A stretch of 64,000 nt of DNA from Pseudomonas viridiflava. GTDB taxonomy: Bacteria; Pseudomonadota; Gammaproteobacteria; Pseudomonadales; Pseudomonadaceae. Where the stretch lies: assembly GCF_900585905.1 (NCBI RefSeq), contig NZ_UTVH01000091.1, positions 1 through 64,000 on the forward strand, in the 5' to 3' direction. A program made the translations under genes and the position numbers. Below, in pieces: positions 8,472-17,626 of the stretch. Below the pieces are notes generated by a model. That model ran no database searches. It was not told the origin of the DNA and saw only the letters and a list, made by a program, of their open reading frames with translations. Each line of letters opens with the position of its first letter. Positions within the stretch are counted from its first letter, which is position 1.

Positions 8472-9668
8472 CTACTGATCCGGGCTGTCGATGGTCAAGG
8501 TCTGCAAGGCGGCGGTGTCGCTGGCCAGCGGTTTGCTGCGGCCTATCCACTCGCCCCTGGTTGGCTGGCCTGCGCGGGATAGCCGCGCCACCAGTTGGAC
8601 TTGCGCAAAGTTCGACAGTTTCAGTTGCGGCATCATTGCATCGGCATCGCTCAGGCTGACCTCCACCGGCAGGTCGGCGACAGTCACCCGCTTGACCGCC
8701 AGGGGCGCGGGCGGCCCGTCCACGGCGCGGGCAAAGATAAACACGCTGTCGCCCGGCGCGACCCTGGCCTTGAGGTCGGCGGCCAGATCGACGCGGACCT
8801 TGAGGGTTGCGCTTTTGGTAGACGCTACAGGCGCAGGACTGCCAGTGTCGCCGAGCTTTTCCCGGGCGCGGGCGATGCCGCCTTCAAGTGCTTTACGGGA
8901 CGGGTCCTGGGCGGGCAGCGCGCTCAGCAGCTGCGTCCAGTGATCCACCGCTTGTTGGTAGCGCTGCCCTTCGAACGCGGCGATGCCCAACAGGCCCAGG
9001 CTGGTCACCTCTTTCGGATCGGCCACCAGTGCTTCTTTGGTCAGCGCCTCGACCTGCGGCGTGAACGTCTTGTTGCTGGCGAAATACAGCGCCTGCGCCC
9101 ACTGCCCGAGCAGGTCGGGACGCCGCCCGGCCAGGGCCACCGAGCGCTCGAACATCGCTGCAGCATCACGCGGCCGCTCCTGGGCCATGTAGCTGCGCGC
9201 CAGAAAGTACACGCCTTCGACCGAATCCGGCTGAGCCTTGACCGCCCGTTCCAGGCGCTGGGTCATTTCTGCCAACGACCCGGGTGGTCGGGCGAACTCT
9301 CGGGCCAGCTCGACCCTGTCACTGGCGCCAAAGTGCAGATAGAGGCCAATCCCCATCAGCGGCACCAGCAAGGCGGCCAGTAGCGGAACAGTCTTGCCCA
9401 GTCGCGAGCTGCGCGGCACCTCGACCCCTTCGGTATCGGCCAACAGTTCCCGAGCGGCTTCAGCGCGGCCGCTGTCCAGTTGCGCGGCTGTCAGCGCGCC
9501 CTCCTGCTGCTGCACCTCAAGCTCAGCCACGCGTTCCTGATACAGCGCGACGTTGAGTGCAGTGCGGTCTTCCTCACGCTGGGCACGACGGCCACGCAGC
9601 ACAGGGATCAGCAGAAAACTTGTGGCCACCAGTAACAGCAGGCCGACAGCTAGCCAGAAATCAATCAT
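8472..9668 (-). CDS. ccmI: Cytochrome c biogenesis protein CcmI (CycH)
   Basis: 398 residues. Two N-terminal membrane helices (residues about 3-22 and 94-112) are separated by a short basic cytoplasmic loop, then a periplasmic domain with tetratricopeptide repeats (SVEGVYFLARSYMAQERPRD, and the next two units) and a C-terminal beta-rich domain. CcmI binds apocytochrome c and brings it to the CcmF/CcmH heme ligation complex. It is the last gene of the operon, and its start overlaps the ccmH stop by four bases. Confidence 0.93.
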   Translation of the reverse strand: MIDFWLAVGLLLLVATSFLLIPVLRGRRAQREEDRTALNVALYQERVAELEVQQQEGALTAAQLDSGRAEAARELLADTEGVEVPRSSRLGKTVPLLAALLVPLMGIGLYLHFGASDRVELAREFARPPGSLAEMTQRLERAVKAQPDSVEGVYFLARSYMAQERPRDAAAMFERSVALAGRRPDLLGQWAQALYFASNKTFTPQVEALTKEALVADPKEVTSLGLLGIAAFEGQRYQQAVDHWTQLLSALPAQDPSRKALEGGIARAREKLGDTGSPAPVASTKSATLKVRVDLAADLKARVAPGDSVFIFARAVDGPPAPLAVKRVTVADLPVEVSLSDADAMMPQLKLSNFAQVQLVARLSRAGQPTRGEWIGRSKPLASDTAALQTLTIDSPDQ

Positions 9669-10135
9669 TCGTGGTTCTTGTCCAGCAGATGGGCGAGGCG
9701 CAGGCGCTCCTCGTCAGAAAGCGTTGGGTCTTGCCGGTTATCCTGGCCGCGTCGACGCACGACAATCACGCCGATCACGATCAGGCCACCGACCAGCAAC
9801 CCCGCAGGGCCGAACCACAGCAGCCAGGTTTTGCGGCTCAGCGCAGGTTTGTAGCGAACGAAGTCGCCGTAGCGGTCAACCATGAAATCGATGATCTGCT
9901 GGTTGCTGCGCCCTTCACCGAGCATGCGGAAGATCTCCTTGCGCAGATCAGCGGCAATCGGCGCGTTGGAGTCGGCAATGTCCTGGTTCTGGCATTTGGG
10001 GCAACGCAGCTCTTTGGTCAACTGCGCATAACGCGCGCGCTCGGCCTCATCGCGAAACTCATAGGCGTCGATGGCCGCGTGGGCCAGGGTGGTCAGCCCC
10101 AGGCTCAAGACTAGAGCCGCAACTAAACGCTTCAT
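9665..10135 (-). CDS. ccmH: Cytochrome c maturation protein CcmH (CycL)
   Basis: 156 residues from the ATG at 10135, which overlaps the ccmG stop. A signal peptide is followed by the redox motif LRCPKCQN (cysteines 45 and 48), which reduces the apocytochrome c heme-site cysteines or resolves mixed disulfides before heme ligation. A C-terminal helix (about 105-128, LLVGGLIVIGVIVV) anchors it. This is the short CcmH form; the TPR part is encoded separately as ccmI. The family motif KPKCQN/RCPKCQN and the segment NAPIAADLRKEI are clear. Confidence 0.94.
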   Translation of the reverse strand: MKRLVAALVLSLGLTTLAHAAIDAYEFRDEAERARYAQLTKELRCPKCQNQDIADSNAPIAADLRKEIFRMLGEGRSNQQIIDFMVDRYGDFVRYKPALSRKTWLLWFGPAGLLVGGLIVIGVIVVRRRGQDNRQDPTLSDEERLRLAHLLDKNHE

Positions 10136-10668
10136 TGCCGCGCCTCGTCTATCAGGCCCTGATACAGGCCAGCCAGTTGTTCGCGCCAGACCGTCTCGTC
10201 CACCACACCGACGAATTTGTGCCGAATGATGCCTTTGCTGTCGATCAGAAAAGTCTCGGGGGCGCCATAGACGCCCAGGTTGAGGCCGAGGCTGCCTTCG
10301 TCGTCGCGAATATTGAGCTGGTACGGATCGTGGAAGTCCCGCAGCCATTTCAGCGCGTCGGCATTGACGTCCTTGTAGTTGACGCCATAGATCACCACGC
10401 CCTGCTGCGCCAGTTTGTTCAGCACCGGGTGCTCGACGCGGCAGGCGACGCACCAGGTGCCCCAGACATTGACCAGCGCCGGTTTGCCCAGCAGGTCGGC
10501 ACGGGTCAGGACTCGCTCGCTCTGCACTTCGCGCAAGGCGAACTCGGGAAACGGCTTGCCGATGAGGGCCGAGGGCAGTTCGGCCGCGTCCAGAAAGAGG
10601 CCGCGATACAGCAGCACCGCCACGCCGAGAAAGATCACCAGTGGCAACAGCAGTATCCAGCGCTTCAT
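10132..10668 (-). CDS. ccmG: Thiol:disulfide interchange protein CcmG (DsbE)
   Basis: 178 residues. One N-terminal membrane helix (about 4-22) holds a periplasmic thioredoxin-fold domain with the active site WCVAC (72-76) in the context NVWGTWCVACRVEHP, and the conserved GAPETFLID cis-proline segment. It keeps the CcmH/apocytochrome thiols reduced, taking electrons from DsbD. It overlaps ccmF upstream and ccmH downstream by four bases each. Confidence 0.95.
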   Translation of the reverse strand: MKRWILLLPLVIFLGVAVLLYRGLFLDAAELPSALIGKPFPEFALREVQSERVLTRADLLGKPALVNVWGTWCVACRVEHPVLNKLAQQGVVIYGVNYKDVNADALKWLRDFHDPYQLNIRDDEGSLGLNLGVYGAPETFLIDSKGIIRHKFVGVVDETVWREQLAGLYQGLIDEARQ

Positions 10669-12641
10669 GCCGCCACCTCCGGCATGCCCAGTGCGTCGCG
10701 CACTTTGCTGCGGACCTTGACCCGATAGCGCTTGTCCATCGCCGCCAGCACTCCGCCCAGAGCGGTGATCAGCCCACCGAACCAGATCCAGCGCACGAAG
10801 GGTTTGACATGAACCCGCACCGCCCAGGCGCCATTGCCCAGCGGCTCACCGAGTGCGACGTACAGGTCACGGGTAAAGCCGGCGTCGATGCCCGCTTCAG
10901 TCATCATCGATTGCTGCACGGTGTACAGACGCTTCTCCGGGTGCAGGATGGTCACTTGTTTACCGTCTTCCAGCACCCGAACCGTGCCGCGATCGGAGGT
11001 GAAGTTGGGGCCTTGATAATGCCGGGCGCCATCGAACACGAAGGTGTAGCCGCCCAGCTCCATGGATCCCCCGGGCGCCAGTCGCAGGTCTCGTTCAGCG
11101 CTGTTCTGGCTCGACAGCACCACGCCCAGCGCGCACACCGCGATACCCAGGTGAGCCAGCTGCATGCCCCAGTAGCTGCGGGTCAGGCTGCGCGCGCCCT
11201 TGATCAAGCCCTTGTGGCGGGTCTTGTCCAGCAGGTCACGCACGCCCGCCAGCAACACCCAGGCCGCGAGCATACAGGTGGCCAGCACGGCCCAATGGAA
11301 GTCATCCATGGCGAAACCGGCAATGACCGCCAGTACCGCGCTGCCGATCAACACCGGCGCCAGCATGCCCGCCAGCCATTTCAGCGGCGTGTCCTTCCAG
11401 CGCACCAGCATGCCCACGGCCATTACCGCCATGAGCAAGGCCATCAGCGGCACGAACATCGCGTTGAAATACGGCGGGCCCACTGACATCTTGGCCCCGC
11501 TCAAGGCATCCAGCACCAGCGGGTAAAGAGTGCCGAGCAGAATCATCGACGCCGCCACCACCAGCACCAGGTTGTTGCCCAGCAGCAGGGTCTCTCGCGA
11601 CCAGAGGGCGAAGCCGACGTGGCTTTTCACCACTGGCGCGCGGAAGGCGAACAGGGTCAGCGAGCCACCGACCACGAACAGCAGAAAGATGAGGATGAAC
11701 ACGCCGCGCTCAGGGTCCGAGGCGAACGCGTGCACCGACGTCAGCACGCCGGAACGGACCAGAAACGTCCCCAGCAAACTGAGGGAAAACGCCGCGATGG
11801 CGAGTAACACCGTCCAGCTCTTGAACACGCCGCGCTTTTCGGTCACCGCCAGGGAATGAATCAGCGCCGTGCCCACCAGCCAGGGCATGAACGAGGCGTT
11901 TTCCACCGGGTCCCAGAACCACCAGCCGCCCCAGCCCAGTTCGTAATACGCCCACCAGGAACCCAAGGTGATACCGATGCCAAGAAACGCCCAGGCGACG
12001 ATGGTCCATGGCCGCGACCACCGCGCCCAGGCCGCATCCAGCCGACCGCCAAGCAGCGCGGCAATGGCGAAAGCGAAGGCCACCGAAAAGCCGACGTAAC
12101 CCATGTAGAGCATCGGCGGATGGACGATCAGGCCGATGTCCTGCAGCAGCGGATTGAGGTCACGCCCGTTCGTGGGAACCTGCGGCAGCAGGCGTGCGAA
12201 CGGGTTGGAGGTGAAAATCAGGAACAGCATGAAGCCCACGCTGATCATGCCCATCACCGCCAGCACCCGCGCCAGCATGACTTGCGGCAGCTGCCGGGAG
12301 AACACCGAAACGGCAAAGGTCCAGCCCCCCAGGATCAGCGCCCACAGCAGCAACGACCCTTCGTGGGCGCCCCACACGGCGCTGAACTTGTAATACCAGG
12401 GCAACGCGCTGTTGGAGTTTTCCGCGACATAGGCGACGGAAAAATCATCGCTCATGAACGCGTATGTCAGGCAGCCGAAGGCAAACACCAGAAAGGCGAA
12501 TTGCCCCCACGCCGCTGGCTGCGCCAGGCCCATCCACACGCGGTCGCCACGCCAGGCGCCGATCAGCGGGACGAAGGCCTGCACCACGGCAAAGCACAGC
12601 GCCAGGATCATGGCCAGATGGCCGAGTTCAGGAATCATCAT
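10665..12641 (-). CDS. ccmF: Heme lyase subunit CcmF
   Basis: 658 residues with about 15 membrane helices, the normal CcmF size. The heme-handling WWD motif is present (WGGWWFWDPVENASF, about residues 229-243), as are several conserved histidines facing the periplasm. CcmF with CcmH and CcmI ligates heme from holo-CcmE to apocytochrome c. The start lies directly against the ccmE stop. Confidence 0.96.
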   Translation of the reverse strand: MMIPELGHLAMILALCFAVVQAFVPLIGAWRGDRVWMGLAQPAAWGQFAFLVFAFGCLTYAFMSDDFSVAYVAENSNSALPWYYKFSAVWGAHEGSLLLWALILGGWTFAVSVFSRQLPQVMLARVLAVMGMISVGFMLFLIFTSNPFARLLPQVPTNGRDLNPLLQDIGLIVHPPMLYMGYVGFSVAFAFAIAALLGGRLDAAWARWSRPWTIVAWAFLGIGITLGSWWAYYELGWGGWWFWDPVENASFMPWLVGTALIHSLAVTEKRGVFKSWTVLLAIAAFSLSLLGTFLVRSGVLTSVHAFASDPERGVFILIFLLFVVGGSLTLFAFRAPVVKSHVGFALWSRETLLLGNNLVLVVAASMILLGTLYPLVLDALSGAKMSVGPPYFNAMFVPLMALLMAVMAVGMLVRWKDTPLKWLAGMLAPVLIGSAVLAVIAGFAMDDFHWAVLATCMLAAWVLLAGVRDLLDKTRHKGLIKGARSLTRSYWGMQLAHLGIAVCALGVVLSSQNSAERDLRLAPGGSMELGGYTFVFDGARHYQGPNFTSDRGTVRVLEDGKQVTILHPEKRLYTVQQSMMTEAGIDAGFTRDLYVALGEPLGNGAWAVRVHVKPFVRWIWFGGLITALGGVLAAMDKRYRVKVRSKVRDALGMPEVAA

Positions 12642-13118
12642 TCAACCCTGTTTCGCAGATGGCGGTGCCGCAGTGATCGGCGCGGGCGGGGATTGCCCGC
12701 TGTCCTTGAGCGCCTTGGTCACTTCTGGCGGCATGTACTTTTCATCGTGCTTGGCCAGCACCTCGTCAGCCACCACGACGCCATTGGCGTCGAGCTTGCC
12801 AAGAGCAACGATGCCCTGCCCTTCGCGAAACAGATCCGGCAGGATGCCGCGATAAGCGATGGTCACCGAGCGATTGAAGTCGGTGACCACAAAGCGCACG
12901 TCCAGGGAGTCGGCCGAGCGCTGCAGCGAACCGTCGGCCACCATGCCGCCTGCGCGGATACGCTTGTCCAGCGGCGCCTCGCCATTGGCGATCTGGGTCG
13001 GGGTGTAAAACAGGTTGATGTTTTCTTTCAAGGCACTCAGGGCCAGCGCGACGGCAATGCCGACACCGGTGAGGATCGCCAGGACGATCAACAGGCGCTT
13101 TTTACGTAGCGGATTCAC
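12642..13118 (-). CDS. ccmE: Heme chaperone CcmE
   Basis: 158 residues from a GTG at 13118 that overlaps the ccmD stop (GTGA). An N-terminal membrane anchor (about 8-28) is followed by an OB-fold domain. The heme-binding motif HDEKYMP is at 124-130; His124 makes the covalent bond to heme and Tyr128 is the usual axial ligand. It carries heme from the CcmABCD complex to CcmF. The tail after about 135 is flexible and Pro/Ala-rich. Confidence 0.95.
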   Translation of the reverse strand: MNPLRKKRLLIVLAILTGVGIAVALALSALKENINLFYTPTQIANGEAPLDKRIRAGGMVADGSLQRSADSLDVRFVVTDFNRSVTIAYRGILPDLFREGQGIVALGKLDANGVVVADEVLAKHDEKYMPPEVTKALKDSGQSPPAPITAAPPSAKQG

Positions 13119-13291
13119 TTCCGGCTCTCCCGACGCAATCGTCGCGCTTCTTGTTGCAGGTAACGCCGACGCGCCATCACCGGCAGCGCCACATTGATTG
13201 CCAGCACCGCGAAACAGATGGCATAGGCCGACCAGACGAACAGGGCATGATGCCCCATGGCGAGAAATTCACCGAATGAAGCAAATTTCAT
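13115..13291 (-). CDS. ccmD: Heme exporter accessory protein CcmD
   Basis: 58 residues, found by reading between ccmC and ccmE. The ATG at 13291 overlaps the ccmC stop (ATGA) and its TGA overlaps the ccmE GTG. It starts MKFASFGEFLAMGHHALFVW, has one membrane helix (about 15-38), then a basic cytoplasmic tail (MARRRRYLQQEARRLRRE-like, rich in Arg). This size, topology and position between ccmC and ccmE are diagnostic. CcmD helps release holo-CcmE from the CcmABC complex. Confidence 0.92.
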   Translation of the reverse strand: MKFASFGEFLAMGHHALFVWSAYAICFAVLAINVALPVMARRRYLQQEARRLRRESRK

Positions 13292-14100
13292 CGCGAGCGC
13301 TCCTGTTCTGTCGGCATGCCCAGGCTGTTCAACACCTCAGCCCTGACCCATGCCGCTCGCGCCTCGCGCCTGAGCACTTCGACACGCATGCGCAGCAGCA
13401 GCACGGTGCCGAAAAAGCAGTAGAAACCGAGCACGGTGAACAGCAACGGGAGCCACATTTCAGCGGGCATCGCCGGTTTTTCAGTCAGGCTGAAGGTGGC
13501 GCCCTGGTGCAGGGTGCTCCACCACTCGACCGAGTACTTGATGATCGGAATGTTGATCACGCCGACGATGGCCAGCACCGCGCAGGCCTTGCCAGCACTG
13601 TCGCGGTTACTGATAGCCCGGCCCAGCAGGATCAGGCCCAGGTAGAGGAACAGCAGAATCAGCATCGAGGTCAGGCGCGCATCCCACACCCACCATGAAC
13701 CCCAGGTCGGTTTGCCCCAGATCGCCCCGCTGGCCAGCGCCAGCGCCGTCATCCAGGCGCCAACGGGCGCAGCGCTCTGCAGCGCAACGTCAGCCAGTTT
13801 CATCTTCCACACCAGCCCGACCACGCCACAGATCGCCAGCATGAGGTAACAGGACTGCGCCAGCATCGCTGCTGGCACGTGAATGTAGATGATGCGAAAA
13901 CTGTTGCCCTGCTGGTAGTCAGGCGGCGCGAAAGCCAGACCCCAGACCACGCCGATGCCAATGAGCAGCACAGCGGCGATGCTCAGCCAGGGCAACAGGC
14001 GCCCGCTGATGGCATAAAACCATTTCGGCGAACCGAGCTTGTGGAACCAGGCCCATCCGGAGCCGCTTCTGGCGTTGTCTTTCATTGCACTGCGTTTCAT
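13288..14100 (-). CDS. ccmC: Heme exporter membrane protein CcmC
   Basis: 270 residues from the ATG at 14100, which has AAGG seven bases before it; a longer frame to 14163 has no such site. Six membrane helices and the periplasmic WWD motif (GSWWVWDARLTS) are present, with conserved flanking histidines. CcmC presents heme to CcmE. About 70 bases without a gene separate it from ccmB; all later ccm joins are overlaps. Confidence 0.94.
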   Translation of the reverse strand: MKRSAMKDNARSGSGWAWFHKLGSPKWFYAISGRLLPWLSIAAVLLIGIGVVWGLAFAPPDYQQGNSFRIIYIHVPAAMLAQSCYLMLAICGVVGLVWKMKLADVALQSAAPVGAWMTALALASGAIWGKPTWGSWWVWDARLTSMLILLFLYLGLILLGRAISNRDSAGKACAVLAIVGVINIPIIKYSVEWWSTLHQGATFSLTEKPAMPAEMWLPLLFTVLGFYCFFGTVLLLRMRVEVLRREARAAWVRAEVLNSLGMPTEQERSR

Positions 14101-14169
14101 CAAACGGCCTTTATCACGGTGTCGCATGGGTTGCATCGCCGACTGCCACGCTGGCCGGGACAACCTCGA

Positions 14170-14841
14170 TTATTCGCCGACACTGATTTTCAGTCCGGCG
14201 GCTATGGCAAATGGTGAAAGCGTCACGGTGAGGGCGGTCAGGCTGGCGAGCCAGAGCAGGTAACCGGTCGCCGGCATGCCCTCAAGCGCGGCCTGCAACG
14301 CGCCGCTGCCAAGAATCAGCACCGGGATGTACAGCGGCAGGATCAACAGAGCCAGCAGCAGCCCGCCGCGCTTGAGGCCCACGGTCAACGCCGCCCCCAC
14401 CGCACCGAGCAGGCTCAACACCGGCGTGCCCAGCAGCAGCGACAGCAGCAGGACCGGCAGGCATTCACCGGGCAAACCGAGCATCAGCGCCAGCAAAGGC
14501 GCCAACAATACCAGCGCCAGACCGGAAAAGGTCCAGTGTGCCAGCACTTTGGCCAACACCAGCAGTGCCAGGGGGTGCGGCGAAAGAACCCACTGCTCCA
14601 GCGAGCCGTCCTCGAAATCACTGCGAAACAGGCCGTCCAGCGATAACAGCACCGCCAGTAACGCCGCCACCCAGACCAGCCCCGGCGACAACGTCTGTAA
14701 CAGTTGCGTCTGCGGGCCCACGGCCAGCGGAAACAGCGCGATGACGATGGCAAAAAACACCAGCGGGTTGGCCAGCTCGGCCGGACGCCGACACAACAGG
14801 CGTGCCTCGCGGGCGAGCAGCAAGGTAAACACATGACTCAT
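14170..14841 (-). CDS. ccmB: Heme exporter permease CcmB
   Basis: 223 residues from the ATG at 14841, which overlaps the ccmA stop by four bases. Six hydrophobic helices; the start MSHVFTLLLAREARLLCRRP and the segment LFRSDFEDGSLEQWVLSP are typical of CcmB. Together with the ATPase CcmA it forms the ABC module that drives release of holo-CcmE from CcmCD. Confidence 0.94.
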   Translation of the reverse strand: MSHVFTLLLAREARLLCRRPAELANPLVFFAIVIALFPLAVGPQTQLLQTLSPGLVWVAALLAVLLSLDGLFRSDFEDGSLEQWVLSPHPLALLVLAKVLAHWTFSGLALVLLAPLLALMLGLPGECLPVLLLSLLLGTPVLSLLGAVGAALTVGLKRGGLLLALLILPLYIPVLILGSGALQAALEGMPATGYLLWLASLTALTVTLSPFAIAAGLKISVGE

Positions 14842-15479
14842 GGTGCCCACTGCCCCAGATCCAGATCGCGATAGCCCGAGGGAGTGCGGCTCAACGTGTG
14901 GTGCGTCGTCAGCACGACCATGCCGCCGCCCTCGCAATGAGCCGCCAGATGCTCCTCCAGCTGCGCGACGCCTTGTTTGTCCAGGGCGGTGAACGGCTCG
15001 TCGAGTATCCAGATCGGCGGGCTGTCGAGGTATAGACGGGCCAGGGCGACCCGGCGCTGCTGCCCGGCCGACAAGGTATGGCACGGCACGTCTTCAAAGC
15101 CACGCAGGCCGACGGTGGTCAACGCCTGCCAGATATCCGCCGCGGCGGCAGGACGGTGCAGCGCGCTCAGCCACGACAGGTTTTCCACCGGCGTCAGCAG
15201 CTCGTTGATCCCGGCGGCGTGGCCGATCCACAGCAGATTGCGCGCCACCGTTGCGCGCTGCGTCGCCAGCGGCAGGCCGTCAACCAGCACGTGCCCGGCA
15301 CTGGGCTGCATCAGCCCGCTCAACAGACGCAACAGGCTGGTCTTGCCACTGCCGTTGGGGCCGCTGACCTGCACCATGTCGCCGCTGCGCAGTTGCAGGT
15401 CGAGATGTTCGAACAGCATCCGCCAGTCGCGCTCGCAGGCCAGGCCACTGGCTTGCAGCGCAGGGTTTGAAAGAGTCAT
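14838..15479 (-). CDS. ccmA: Heme exporter ATP-binding protein CcmA
   Basis: 213 residues from the ATG at 15479; an alternative start lies five codons upstream. ABC ATPase with Walker A GPNGSGKTS, signature LSAGQQRR and Walker B IWILDEPF. The short size (about 210) and position at the head of ccmBCDEFGHI identify CcmA. It is the first gene of the operon and is divergent from the FliK-like gene, leaving about 190 bases for both promoters. Confidence 0.94.
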   Translation of the reverse strand: MTLSNPALQASGLACERDWRMLFEHLDLQLRSGDMVQVSGPNGSGKTSLLRLLSGLMQPSAGHVLVDGLPLATQRATVARNLLWIGHAAGINELLTPVENLSWLSALHRPAAAADIWQALTTVGLRGFEDVPCHTLSAGQQRRVALARLYLDSPPIWILDEPFTALDKQGVAQLEEHLAAHCEGGGMVVLTTHHTLSRTPSGYRDLDLGQWAP

Positions 15480-15671
15480 CCAGGGTTCCGGCACCGTTGC
15501 ATGGCTTGAGGGCAGACAAGGCGCAGCCCGAATAATTGGCGGTTCAAGTCAGCATTGAAACGGCCGTTATACTGGTGCAAATTCACCGCATCTGCGGCCC
15601 CACCCTGAAGGGGGCGCATTATACATGGCATGTCCCGCTGCAAGAGGGCAATTTCAACAGGTCGCGACGCA
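15480..15671. other. Divergent promoter region between ccmA and the fliK-like gene
   Basis: 192 bases shared by two divergent transcripts. I looked for a sigma-54 element facing the fliK-like gene and found none with correct GG-N10-GC spacing. No clear sigma-28 element was seen either. Confidence 0.4.
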
Positions 15672-17303
15672 ATGACAGGTGACATCAGCAGCCTCCAACC
15701 GATGACAGCCGCTGCCGCATTGACCCGCGCCGGACTTTCCTCCGCGCAAGTGCTCAAGCTGCTGCAGCCCATGGAAAACCTCATCGCACCCGGCGAAACC
15801 GTCGAAGCCGAGGTCATCACCCTCAAACAACTGCAGCAGAATTTCCAGTTGCTGATCAAGCTAGCGTTGAGCAACGGCGGCCAGACAAGCGTCAGCGTCA
15901 CCAGCCCCCTGCCCTTGACCCCCGGCACCACGGTTTCGGTATCGCAGGCATCGGCCAACTCCCTGAGCATGACGCTGCAGCAGATCAATGCGGCGGTGAA
16001 CAACGTGCAGACCAGCATTGACAACAAACAGCTGCCGGTCGGCACATTGGTGCAGGCGCGCGTGCTGACCAGCCAGGTGGTGGCGGATGCTGTCGATCAG
16101 CTGACCACTCCCCTGCCCGGCAACACGGGCACACAATCCGGCGCGCAACCGGCGCTGTATCGTTCCATTGTGATGTTGCTCAACACCGCCATGGCCGGCA
16201 CCAGCCTGAGCATCGAAAGCCCGCAACCGCTGAGCCCCGGTGCCCTGCTCAGCGCCCAGGTGCAAGGGCGGCAGGCGTTGAACTTCGTGCCGCTGCCGAG
16301 CAATCTCGATCAACTGGCGGTAACCCAGCAGCTGACCACCCAGCAGAACCGCCAGGGCTCCTTGGACGTCTTGATCAACGCCCTGCGCAATCTGCCGCAG
16401 ACAGCCACCACACTGCCTGCGCCGTTGCAGGCCAGCATCCAGCAACTGTTGGCCGGGCTGCCGGACATCGAACAATTGACCCACCCCACAGCCGTCGCCC
16501 AGGCGATCAATGCCAGCGGTTCGTTCATGGAAGCCAGGCTGCTCAGCGGGCTCAATCCGCTGGCGGTGCCGGACATGAAAGCCAGCCTGATGCAGCTGAT
16601 TTCGCAATTGCTGCCAGGCCTGCCCAGCAGCGCCGGTTATGACGCAGCCGCCGCCTCGAACATGCTGACCCGAACCATGCCCGGCGTATTGCGCAGCGCA
16701 CTGGGTACCATGGGACTGGTCGCGCCGCCAGCGCTGCCGATCCATTTTCCGCTGCCACCGCGGGTGGTGAAAGGCGGCGGCAAGGAAGATGATCTGGAGA
16801 TCCTGCTCAAGCTTGCCGCCGCCGCCGTGTCGCGTCTGCAAAGCCATCAGTTGGGCAGCCTTGAACAGACACGCACGACTGCCGATGGCAACCAGCTGAC
16901 CACCTGGCAACTTGAAATCCCCATGCGCAATGGTCAGGACATCGTGCCTTTGCAGGTCAAGCTGCAACGTGAAGACACGCCCGAGAAGGAAAACGCCAGT
17001 GAACGCGACGATAACGAGCCGCGCGAGGTTAAAGAGAAGCTCTGGAAGATCGAGCTGGCGTTCGACCTCGAACCCCTCGGCGCGCTGCAGGTACAGGCGC
17101 AACTGCTGCGTGGCAGCCTGTCGAGCCAGCTGTGGGCTGAACGCCCTTCCAGCGCTGAACTGATCGGCCGCGAGCTGGGCCATTTGCGAGAACGCTTGCT
17201 GGCGAGCGGCCTGATGGTCGGCGAACTGGCCTGCAACCACGGCGCGCCGCCACAAGGGCCGCGCACCTCACTCGAACAACGCTGGATCGACGAGAACGCC
17301 TGA
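15672..17303 (+). CDS. Second flagellar hook-length control protein-like (FliK C-terminal domain)
   Basis: 543 residues from the ATG at 15672. The N-terminal two thirds is a Gln/Ala/Leu-rich, low-complexity region with repeats of short polar helices. The last roughly 100 residues (WKIELAFDLEPLGALQVQAQ, ELIGRELGHLRERLLASGLM) match the Flg_hook domain that in FliK touches FlhB to switch export substrate. It overlaps a soluble FlhB-tail-like gene by one base, so the pair mirrors the FliK-FlhB partnership. A separate canonical fliK lies at 39665-41041. The function of this paralogue is unknown; it is not in the main flagellar operons. Confidence 0.8.
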   Translation: MTGDISSLQPMTAAAALTRAGLSSAQVLKLLQPMENLIAPGETVEAEVITLKQLQQNFQLLIKLALSNGGQTSVSVTSPLPLTPGTTVSVSQASANSLSMTLQQINAAVNNVQTSIDNKQLPVGTLVQARVLTSQVVADAVDQLTTPLPGNTGTQSGAQPALYRSIVMLLNTAMAGTSLSIESPQPLSPGALLSAQVQGRQALNFVPLPSNLDQLAVTQQLTTQQNRQGSLDVLINALRNLPQTATTLPAPLQASIQQLLAGLPDIEQLTHPTAVAQAINASGSFMEARLLSGLNPLAVPDMKASLMQLISQLLPGLPSSAGYDAAAASNMLTRTMPGVLRSALGTMGLVAPPALPIHFPLPPRVVKGGGKEDDLEILLKLAAAAVSRLQSHQLGSLEQTRTTADGNQLTTWQLEIPMRNGQDIVPLQVKLQREDTPEKENASERDDNEPREVKEKLWKIELAFDLEPLGALQVQAQLLRGSLSSQLWAERPSSAELIGRELGHLRERLLASGLMVGELACNHGAPPQGPRTSLEQRWIDENA

Positions 17304-17626
17304 TGAGTCAACCAGACCCCACGCTACGCCAGGCCATCGCCCTGAGCTACGACGGCCAGCACACGCCAACCCTGAGTGCCAAAGGCGACGATCAACTGGC
17401 CGAAGCGATCCTGGCGATTGCCCGCGAATACGAAGTGCCGATTTACGAGAACGCCGAGCTGGTCAAATTGCTGGCACGCATGGAGCTGGGCGACAGCATC
17501 CCTGAACCGCTGTACCGCACCATCGCTGAAATCATCGCCTTTGCCTGGCACCTCAAAGGCAAATTCCCCGCAGGCCAGGACCCGAACGCGCCGCCGGTTG
17601 AAAGGGATATCACGCCGAAGTGGTAG
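17303..17626 (+). CDS. FlhB C-terminal-domain-like protein (FlhX type)
   Basis: 107 residues; its start shares one base with the stop of the FliK-like gene (TGATG), a sign of translational coupling. It matches the cytoplasmic C-terminal domain of FlhB/YscU-type export switch proteins (AIALSYDGQHTPTLSAKG, IAREYEVPIYENAELVKLL, EIIAFAWHLKGKF) but has no membrane part and no NPTH self-cleavage motif: the aligned position reads past it. It could stand in for cleaved FlhB-CC at the export gate, or bind the neighbouring FliK-like protein. Confidence 0.82.
   Translation: MSQPDPTLRQAIALSYDGQHTPTLSAKGDDQLAEAILAIAREYEVPIYENAELVKLLARMELGDSIPEPLYRTIAEIIAFAWHLKGKFPAGQDPNAPPVERDITPKW

Noticed and set aside
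11856..13109. 417-codon plus-strand open frame opposite ccmF and ccmE
   Set aside because: Antisense frame across two well identified genes; no motif and no ribosome site.
15633..15656. Possible sigma-54 promoter before the FliK-like gene (TGGCAT near CTGC)
   Set aside because: GG to GC spacing is 11, not the required 10, and the -12 box is poor.
15861..17255. 464-codon minus-strand open frame opposite the FliK-like gene
   Set aside because: Shadow of the low-complexity FliK-like gene; the plus frame has the Flg_hook domain.
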